A stretch of DNA of 11,431 bases from Bacillota bacterium (GTDB lineage: Bacteria > Bacillota > Clostridia > Peptostreptococcales > Anaerovoracaceae), in the NCBI GenBank assembly GCA_030527065.1, contig JAUNBO010000050.1:1-11431 (forward strand), read 5' to 3'. A program made the position numbers and the translations under genes. The notes under the pieces are model-generated. The model ran no database searches, was not told the DNA's origin, and saw nothing but the letters and a program-made list of their open reading frames with translations. Below, one piece after another: positions 5,768 through 11,431 of the stretch; the first letter of the stretch is position 1, and every line of letters starts with the position of its first letter.

Positions 5768-8056
5768 ATGATAGAACAGAAGATAGCCTCCCAGCTGGGC
5801 CTGAAGCCCGCCGTGGTGGCCGATACCATAAAGCTTATAGAAGAAGGAAACACCATCCCCTTCATTGCCAGATACCGGAAAGAGGTCACCGGGGGCATGT
5901 CCGACGTGACTCTCCGGGAGCTGGAAGAGAAGCTGAACCATTACCGGAACCTGGAAGCCCGGAAGGAAGAGGTCCTGCGTCTGATAGAGGCCCAGGAAAA
6001 GCTGACGCCGGAGCTGGAAGAGGAGATCCGTCAGGCAGAGACCCTGCAGCGGGTGGAGGATCTGTACAAGCCCTTCCGGCAGAAGCGGGAGACCAGGGCT
6101 TCCAAGGCAAGAGAAAAGGGACTGGCTCCCCTGGCGGAGCTGATGCTGGCCATGGAGCTGGAAACGGGGACGCCGGAGGAAGCGGCGGAGCCCTTTGTCT
6201 GCCGGGATCCGGAGCTTCTGGCCCAGGGAAAGGGGGCGGCTTCGGCGGCGGAGGCGCTGGCAGGGGCTGCGGACATCGTGGCGGAGCTGGTGGCCGACAA
6301 TGCGGACCACACCCAGAGCGTCCGGGAGAGGACCCGGGCGGAGGGCCGCATCGTATCGGCGGCGGCGGACCCGGAGGAAAGCACTGTCTACGATATGTAT
6401 TATGAGTACGAGGAGCCCATCGCAAAGATCCCCAACCATCGGGTCCTGGCCATCAACCGGGGAGAAAAGGAAAAGAAGCTGAAGGTGAAGGTGAAGGCCC
6501 CGGCGGAGGAAATCTGCAGCTGGCTGAAGAGGGAGCTGGTCGCCAACCCTCAGTGTATTTTTGCGCCGCTGATAGAAGAAACGGCGGAGGATGCGTACAA
6601 GCGCCTTATGGCCCCTTCCATAGAACGGGAAATGCGGAATTTCCTGACGGAGCGGGCGGAAAAGGATGCGGTGAAGGTCTTTGCGGGAAACACGGAAAGC
6701 CTGCTGATGACGCCGCCGGTGAAGAACGCCAGAGTCATCGCCATAGACCCGGGCTACCGGACGGGCTGCAAGGTGGCGGCCCTGGACGAAACGGGCAAGC
6801 TTCTGGCCCATGCCACCATCTATCCCACCGTGCCCCGGAAGGATATAGCCGGCGCCCGGAAGGTGCTGGCGGCCATGGTGAAAAAATACGATTCCAACGT
6901 CATTGCCATCGGCAACGGCACCGCCTCCCGGGAAACAGAGGCCTTTGTTTCTGATTTTATCCGGGAGCTGGGCAAGGAGGACCTGCAATATACCATAGTG
7001 AACGAGGCCGGGGCTTCCGTCTATTCCGCCTCCAAGCTGGCCACGGAGGAATACCCGGACCTGGACGTCACCGTCAGAGGCGCCATGTCCATAGGGCGCC
7101 GCTTGCAAGACCCTCTGGCGGAATTGGTGAAAATAGAGCCCCGCTCCATCGGCGTGGGGCAGTACCAGCACGACATAGACCAGAATCTCCTCAGCGGCGC
7201 CCTCACCGGCGTGGTGGAGAACTGCGTCAACCGGGTGGGGGTGGACCTGAACACCGCCTCTCCGTCGCTGCTGTCATACATCGCCGGCGTCAATTCCGGC
7301 ATTGCGAAAAACATCGTGGCCTACAGGGAAGAGCACGGGCGCTTCCGGGACCGGAAGGAGCTGAAAAAGGTGGCGAAGCTGGGGGAAAAGACCTTCCGGC
7401 AGTGCGCCGGCTTCATGCGGATCAGCAACGGTACGGAGCCCCTGGACCGGACGGCGGTCCACCCGGAATCCTACGGAGCGGCGGCCCTGATGCTGGAAAA
7501 GCTGGGCCTGTCCAGAGAGGACATCGGCAGGGACGCCGCCGGGGTGATAGAGGACCGGATCTGCGGCCTGTATCCCCGGGAAGCGCCGAAAAAACCGGCC
7601 CAGGGGGGCCGGAACAGGAACGGCCTGGCGGCCCTGGCCGCCCTGACGGAAGAGAAGCCGGAGGACCGGCGGAAACAGTTCCGGAAAAACCTGGAAACCA
7701 TGGCGGAGGAGCTGGGAGTGGGCCTTATGACCCTGTCGGACATCGTGGAGGAAATCCGCAAGCCCGGCCGGGACCCCAGAGAGGGGATGCCCCCGGTGGT
7801 GTTCCGGCAGGACGTCCTGTCCCTGGAGGACCTGAAACCGGGAACGGAGCTTACGGGCACGGTCCGCAACGTGGTGGACTTCGGGGCCTTTGTAGACGTG
7901 GGCGTAAAGAACGACGGCCTGGTCCATATTTCCGAGCTGGCGGAGAAATATGTCCGTCACCCCATGGACGTGGTCAGCGTGGGAGATACGGTGAAGGTCC
8001 GGGTTTTGAAGGTGGATCTGGAGAAGCAAAAAGTCTCTCTGACCATGAAACTGTAG
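5768..8056 (+). CDS. tex: Tex-family S1 RNA-binding protein
   Basis: Tex proteins are cytoplasmic nucleic-acid-binding factors related to eukaryotic Spt6; named for toxin expression in Bordetella, their exact role in most bacteria is unsettled. The 762-residue product has the family order: an N-terminal helical region beginning MIEQKIASQLGL and including IPFIARYRKE (30-39), a YqgF/RNase H-like domain from about 322 (VIAIDPGYRTGCK), a helix-hairpin-helix region (about 485-555, with VGVDLNTAS), and a C-terminal S1 domain (about 691-760, TGTVRNVVDFGAFVDVG). Length is normal. AAGGCGG (5760-5766) lies only one base before the ATG, so AGAGG at 5752-5756, inside the end of prfB, may serve as ribosome binding site. 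The gene ends in tandem stops, TAG then TAA (8054-8059). Confidence 0.95.
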   Translation: MIEQKIASQLGLKPAVVADTIKLIEEGNTIPFIARYRKEVTGGMSDVTLRELEEKLNHYRNLEARKEEVLRLIEAQEKLTPELEEEIRQAETLQRVEDLYKPFRQKRETRASKAREKGLAPLAELMLAMELETGTPEEAAEPFVCRDPELLAQGKGAASAAEALAGAADIVAELVADNADHTQSVRERTRAEGRIVSAAADPEESTVYDMYYEYEEPIAKIPNHRVLAINRGEKEKKLKVKVKAPAEEICSWLKRELVANPQCIFAPLIEETAEDAYKRLMAPSIEREMRNFLTERAEKDAVKVFAGNTESLLMTPPVKNARVIAIDPGYRTGCKVAALDETGKLLAHATIYPTVPRKDIAGARKVLAAMVKKYDSNVIAIGNGTASRETEAFVSDFIRELGKEDLQYTIVNEAGASVYSASKLATEEYPDLDVTVRGAMSIGRRLQDPLAELVKIEPRSIGVGQYQHDIDQNLLSGALTGVVENCVNRVGVDLNTASPSLLSYIAGVNSGIAKNIVAYREEHGRFRDRKELKKVAKLGEKTFRQCAGFMRISNGTEPLDRTAVHPESYGAAALMLEKLGLSREDIGRDAAGVIEDRICGLYPREAPKKPAQGGRNRNGLAALAALTEEKPEDRRKQFRKNLETMAEELGVGLMTLSDIVEEIRKPGRDPREGMPPVVFRQDVLSLEDLKPGTELTGTVRNVVDFGAFVDVGVKNDGLVHISELAEKYVRHPMDVVSVGDTVKVRVLKVDLEKQKVSLTMKL

Positions 8057-8071
8057 TAAGGCGGAAAAAGA

Positions 8072-8734
8072 ATGGGAAAAATAACAACGGTGCTCTTCGA
8101 TTTCGACGGCACCATTATGGATACCAACGGGGTCATTATAGATTCCTGGCAGCACACCTTCCGCACTCTGACGGGGAAGGAAGGCCGGGAAGAGGACATT
8201 ATACGAACCTTTGGAGAACCCCTGAGCTATACCATGGAAAAGACTTTCCCGGACATTCCCGTGGAGGAGGCCATTGGGGTGTACCGCAGCTATCACTGGG
8301 ATAATTTCGGAGAGAGAATTACCGTTTTCCCGGGAATTGTGGAGCTGTTGGAGCAGCTGAAAGTCCGGGGCTACAGCCTGGGCCTGGTCACCTCCCGGCT
8401 GAAGGGCACCACTATGGAGGGGCTGGAAAAGTACCGGCTGGAGCATTTTTTCGACGCCATGGTCACCTGCGACGATACCGACCGCCATAAGCCGGACCCG
8501 GAGCCCATCCTCATCGCCCTGGAACGCCTGGGCTCCGCCCCGGAGGAGAGCGTCATGGTGGGAGATACCCGCTTCGACGTCCTCTGCGCCCGGAATGCAG
8601 GGGTGGCGTCTGTGCTGGTGGCCTGGCAGATGGCCATGAGTCAGGAAGAAATCAGCGGGCCCCTGGGGCCCGATCATTACATAGAAACCCCAGAGGAATT
8701 GTTGACGATATTAGAAGGAGAAAAGGGAGAGTGA
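8072..8734 (+). CDS. ppaX: HAD-family hydrolase, PpaX-like (pyrophosphatase or phosphoglycolate phosphatase)
   Basis: All four haloacid-dehalogenase phosphatase motifs are present: DFDGT with nucleophile D10 and acid D12, Thr/Ser in LVTSR (105-109), K140 in HKPDPEP, and GDTRFD (164-169). A helical C1 cap lies between motifs I and II. The 220-residue protein resembles PpaX over its length, notably in TxLFDxDGT, DTNxxII near the cap, FPGIVELLEQLK and KPDPEP. In Bacillus PpaX hydrolyses the pyrophosphate released by HPr kinase/phosphorylase. No hprK or lgt is nearby, so the substrate is uncertain and phosphoglycolate phosphatase is the main alternative. TAAGGCGG (8057-8064) lies 7 bases before the ATG. 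The stop falls 2 bases before the glyA start. Confidence 0.8.
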   Translation: MGKITTVLFDFDGTIMDTNGVIIDSWQHTFRTLTGKEGREEDIIRTFGEPLSYTMEKTFPDIPVEEAIGVYRSYHWDNFGERITVFPGIVELLEQLKVRGYSLGLVTSRLKGTTMEGLEKYRLEHFFDAMVTCDDTDRHKPDPEPILIALERLGSAPEESVMVGDTRFDVLCARNAGVASVLVAWQMAMSQEEISGPLGPDHYIETPEELLTILEGEKGE

Positions 8735-8736
8735 CA

Positions 8737-9960
8737 ATGGACGACAAACTGATCAGAGAGCTTTTGAACGAAGAATTGGAGCGGCAGCGCAACGGCCTGG
8801 AAATGATCGCTTCGGAGAACTTTTGCAGCCGGGACGTCCTGCGGGCCATGGGCTCCGTCCCCACCAACAAGTATTCGGAGGGCTACCCGGGCAAACGCTA
8901 TTACGGCGGCTGCGGCGTGGTGGATAAGATCGAACAGATCGCCATAGACAGGGCAAAGGAGCTCTTCGGAGTGGAGCACGCCAACGTGCAGCCCCACAGC
9001 GGCGTCAACGCCAACCTGGCGGTGTTTTTCGCCATGCTGGAGCCCGGCGATACCATTTTAGGCATGGACCTGTCCAACGGCGGCCACCTCTCCCACGGCT
9101 CCCCGGTGAACATCTCCGGAAAGTATTATAAAGCGGCGTCCTACCGGGTAGACGAAAACGGCCTGCTGGATTACGACGATTTGCTGGTTCAGGCCAAGCG
9201 CCACAAGCCCAAGATGATCATTGCCGGCGCTTCCGCTTATCCCAGGCTCATAGATTTTGAGAAGTTCCGGGAGGCCGCCGACGCAGCGGGGGCCTATCTG
9301 ATGGTGGACATCGCCCACATTGCCGGCCTCATCGCCGCCGGCGTCCATCCCTCTCCCGTCCCCTATGCGGACTTCATGACCTCCACCACTCACAAGACCC
9401 TGCGGGGTCCCAGAGGCGGTCTCATCCTCTGCCGGGGAGAATACGCCGCCAGAGTGGACAAGGCCATCTTCCCCGGCATCCAGGGCGGCCCTCTGGAGCA
9501 CGTCATCGCCGCCAAGGCCGTGTGCTTCCTGGAAGCCCTTCAACCGGAGTTCCGGGCCTATCAGCAGCAGGTGGTGAAAAATGCCGCCGCCCTCTGCGGC
9601 GCCATGATGGAAAAGGGATTTCAGATGGTGTCCGGAGGCACGGACAATCACCTCTTCCTGGTGGATCTGAACAACATTCCGGAAATGACCGGGAAAAAGG
9701 CCCAGGACCTGCTGGAAAAGCTGGACATCACCGTCAATAAAAACGCCATCCCCAACGACGCCCGCAGCCCCTTCGTCACCTCCGGCATCCGGGTGGGGAC
9801 CCCCGCCCTTACCACCAGAGGCATGGGCGAGGCGGAAATGCTGGTCATCGCGGACCTCTTCTACAAGGCCCTGTTTGAAGAGGGACGGCACGACGCCGCC
9901 ATCAAAGAGAGCGTAGGCGAACTTTGCCGGAAATTCCCCCTCTATCCCCAGGGGCTGTAA
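8737..9960 (+). CDS. glyA: Serine hydroxymethyltransferase
   Basis: This PLP enzyme interconverts serine plus tetrahydrofolate with glycine plus 5,10-methylene-tetrahydrofolate, the main source of one-carbon units. Visible signatures are LEMIASENF (21-29), NKYSEGYPGKRYYGG (44-58), DIAHIAGL (191-198, D191 expected at the pyridine nitrogen), the PLP-lysine motif STTHKTLRGPRGG (216-228, K220) and SGIRVGTPALTTRG (349-362). The ATG at 8737 has GGGAG (8725-8729) with a 7-base spacer and gives 407 residues. A GTG at 8731, overlapping the stop of the previous gene and served by GAAGGAG (8714-8720), would add two residues and cannot be excluded. It is the last gene of the rightward unit and is followed by a strong terminator. 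Confidence 0.97.
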   Translation: MDDKLIRELLNEELERQRNGLEMIASENFCSRDVLRAMGSVPTNKYSEGYPGKRYYGGCGVVDKIEQIAIDRAKELFGVEHANVQPHSGVNANLAVFFAMLEPGDTILGMDLSNGGHLSHGSPVNISGKYYKAASYRVDENGLLDYDDLLVQAKRHKPKMIIAGASAYPRLIDFEKFREAADAAGAYLMVDIAHIAGLIAAGVHPSPVPYADFMTSTTHKTLRGPRGGLILCRGEYAARVDKAIFPGIQGGPLEHVIAAKAVCFLEALQPEFRAYQQQVVKNAAALCGAMMEKGFQMVSGGTDNHLFLVDLNNIPEMTGKKAQDLLEKLDITVNKNAIPNDARSPFVTSGIRVGTPALTTRGMGEAEMLVIADLFYKALFEEGRHDAAIKESVGELCRKFPLYPQGL

Positions 9961-9970
9961 GCTCCGGAGG

Positions 9971-9986
9971 GGCGGCCGGCGCCGCC
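9971..9986. repeat. Short perfect inverted repeat after glyA
   Basis: GGCGGC (9971-9976) and GCCGCC (9981-9986) form a 6-bp stem around CGGC, starting 11 bases after the glyA stop. There is no T run on either strand. It may protect the 3' end of the mRNA or be incidental. The real terminator lies further on. Confidence 0.35.
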
Positions 9987-10008
9987 TGAAAATGCCATAC
10001 ATACAGAG

Positions 10009-10035
10009 AGCCGCTTCCCAAGAGGCGGCTTTTTT
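10009..10035 (+). terminator. Intrinsic terminator of the rightward operon
   Basis: AGCCGCTT (10009-10016) pairs with GAGGCGGCT (10023-10030) in an 8-bp stem with one G-U pair and a 6-base loop CCCAAG. It runs directly into six T (10030-10035). It lies 49 bases after the glyA stop and is the classic form of a rho-independent terminator for + strand transcripts. Read from the - strand the hairpin is followed by CTCTGTATG rather than a T run, so it should not efficiently stop the convergent transporter transcript. Confidence 0.9.
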
Positions 10036-10069
10036 GCCGGGGCCTGTGTGCAGTAGCGGAGCCATGAAA

Positions 10070-11431
10070 TTATACGGGAAGGATAAAAAACAGGATGGTG
10101 AAGAGGACCATGCCCAGCAGCGCAAAGGGGTAGGTGGCCCCGTAGCCGGCGGCGGGCCCTTCGCTTTTCAGGGAATCTATGGCCGTGCCCAAGCCGGGAG
10201 TGGAGGTCATGCCGCCGCAGACGGCGCCGGACAAAATGACCCAGTTGAGCTTCAGGGCGTAGCGCCCTATGACGAAGGCCGCCAGCAGGGTGACCGTTGC
10301 CACCAGGACAGAGGCCAGGGCCAGAAAGGCCCCCGGTCCCTGCAGGGTCTCCACGGCCTTGTAGCCGTATTTCAGCCCCACGATGGCCAGGAAAAACACC
10401 ATGCCCAGATGCTGCACCGCCGATATGGTCCGGCCGTCCATGTGGAAGTGCAGAGGGCCCAGCTTTCCTATGTAACCCAAAATCAGAGCCAGGATCAGGG
10501 TGCCGCCGGTGCTGCCCAGGCCGAAATAGCCTAAAGGGCCCAGATAGAGGCGGAGGCTGCCCAGGGTGTAGCCCAGCAGGCACACCAGAGAAAAGGCCAG
10601 GAGATCGAAAGGCTTTTCTTCCACTTCTCTCCTCTGTGCGCCGGCTCTGGCCTGCTGCATTTCCTCAAGGAAGAGGGCTTTTTCCTTTTCCGGGTCCAGC
10701 CGGAAAAGCCGGGGAAGAAGATTGATGCCCAGGATCACCACGAGAACGCCGAAGGGATAGCCTATGGCGTAACCGGCTCCTGTGCTGGCCTGGGCGTGGG
10801 AAACATAAGCGGCCTTCTGAGTCCTGGTCAGGCTGCCGGAAGCCGCTGTCTCCTCCGCTTGTTCCTCATCGATCCCCAAGGCGATCTCCAGCCGCTGCTC
10901 CTGGGGGAGCTCTCCGAAGCGGTCTGCCAGGGTCTGGGCGTGAGTGGCCGCCGTCTCCACCGCCGCTCCAAGCCCCGGAGAGCTGGTGAGGGCTCCCGTG
11001 TAGACTCCTGCCATCTGATATTTTTCGGTTTCCGGATGGAGCAGGGAGACGCCGCAGGTGGCGGCGGCGCCGATGAGAGTGACCAGGAGCCCCAGGAGGA
11101 TGAAACGGGGGCCGTACTTTTTCAGGACCGCCGCCATGTCCTTGGCTGCCAGCAGCCCTACGGAGGCCACGAACAGAAGGAGGAACAGATTGAGGAAGTC
11201 GTCGGCGATGATCCCCTGGGAGAGCAGGGCCTCGGCCAGAGCGTAGTGCCGGTTCCCTTCGCCGGCGGCCATAATGCTTCCGCACCACCGATAGACGGCC
11301 CAGCCCACTGCCAGTCCCACAAACAGCGCACCGGAACCGCCCAGGGAAAACTTCCCCAGCTTTATTTTCCCCAGCAGCAGCCCCAGGGCCACCGCCAGGA
11401 TCATCAAGAGCAGCTGACTGCCCACCCAATT
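10070..11431 (-). CDS. AspT/YidE/YbjL-type transporter, two-repeat membrane protein (5' end probably off the window)
   Basis: This hydrophobic protein has an internal duplication typical of the aspartate-alanine exchanger family: GALTSSPGLGAA then YAIGYPFG in the first half, GGMTSTPGLGTA then YGATYPFA in the second (about residues 144-226 and 404-435, counted from a GTG at 11425). About ten membrane segments are apparent, and the halves are joined by a short charged linker (about 240-273). AspT and YidE carry two RCK_C/TrkA_C domains there; this protein has none. The first repeat has an extra hydrophilic stretch (about 160-212). The frame stays open to the right edge (preceding codons read Asn-Trp), and no ribosome binding site is seen near the GTG (11423-11425) or the ATG at 11404, so the true start is probably outside. 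The substrate is unknown; dicarboxylate or amino-acid exchange would be a guess. It converges on glyA. Confidence 0.8.
   Translation of the reverse strand, partial: NWVGSQLLLMILAVALGLLLGKIKLGKFSLGGSGALFVGLAVGWAVYRWCGSIMAAGEGNRHYALAEALLSQGIIADDFLNLFLLLFVASVGLLAAKDMAAVLKKYGPRFILLGLLVTLIGAAATCGVSLLHPETEKYQMAGVYTGALTSSPGLGAAVETAATHAQTLADRFGELPQEQRLEIALGIDEEQAEETAASGSLTRTQKAAYVSHAQASTGAGYAIGYPFGVLVVILGINLLPRLFRLDPEKEKALFLEEMQQARAGAQRREVEEKPFDLLAFSLVCLLGYTLGSLRLYLGPLGYFGLGSTGGTLILALILGYIGKLGPLHFHMDGRTISAVQHLGMVFFLAIVGLKYGYKAVETLQGPGAFLALASVLVATVTLLAAFVIGRYALKLNWVILSGAVCGGMTSTPGLGTAIDSLKSEGPAAGYGATYPFALLGMVLFTILFFILPV

Noticed and set aside
10009..10035. Bidirectional terminator shared by glyA and the convergent transporter
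   Set aside because: On the - strand the hairpin is followed by CTCTGTATG and not by T residues, so only + strand termination is supported.
1..11431. Mobile element, CRISPR array, tRNA or rRNA
   Set aside because: No transposase, integrase, regular spaced repeats, tRNA cloverleaf or rRNA sequence was seen; the coding part is filled by intact housekeeping genes.

Overview
The window is an ordinary housekeeping stretch of a GC-rich, low-complexity-free bacterial chromosome. Strong AGGAGG-type ribosome binding sites, a secA-prfB pair in the order usual for Firmicutes, a PpaX-like HAD phosphatase, a SecA with a C-terminal zinc motif and a clostridial-type single-chain aspartokinase point to a member of the Clostridia, probably a gut or rumen lineage. 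That placement is inference from gene content and style; no marker gene with species-level resolution is present.

Layout. Positions 1-376 are mostly non-coding: a possible 22-codon tail of an upstream gene, an intrinsic terminator (102-142) flanked by two copies of a 20-bp near-identical direct repeat, an AT-rich island with a candidate promoter (225-253), and a GC-rich hairpin-rich leader (263-348). Six genes then follow on the + strand: aspartate kinase (377-1696), secA (1755-4547), prfB encoding release factor 2 (4662-5759), tex (5768-8056), a PpaX/Gph-type phosphatase (8072-8734) and glyA (8737-9960). The gaps are 58, 114, 8, 15 and 2 bases, and a clear intrinsic terminator at 10009-10035 closes the unit, so cotranscription of all or most of the six is likely. 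A convergent gene on the - strand (10070 to the right edge) encodes a two-repeat AspT/YidE/YbjL-type membrane transporter whose start probably lies outside the window.

How the genes relate. The cluster mixes amino-acid and one-carbon metabolism (aspartate kinase, serine hydroxymethyltransferase) with protein export (SecA), translation termination (RF2) and RNA-associated functions (Tex). Nothing shows a shared pathway; it looks like a growth-linked operon.

I found no undescribed multi-gene system, mobile element, CRISPR array, or RNA gene. The points most worth a second look are small: release factor 2 is encoded without the usual programmed frameshift and starts at TTG overlapping a UGA-terminated mini-ORF; isoleucine before Asp or Glu is almost always encoded by ATA although ATC dominates elsewhere; the transporter lacks the central RCK domains and carries an extra hydrophilic loop in its first repeat; and the aspartokinase leader is structured but matches no riboswitch class I know.
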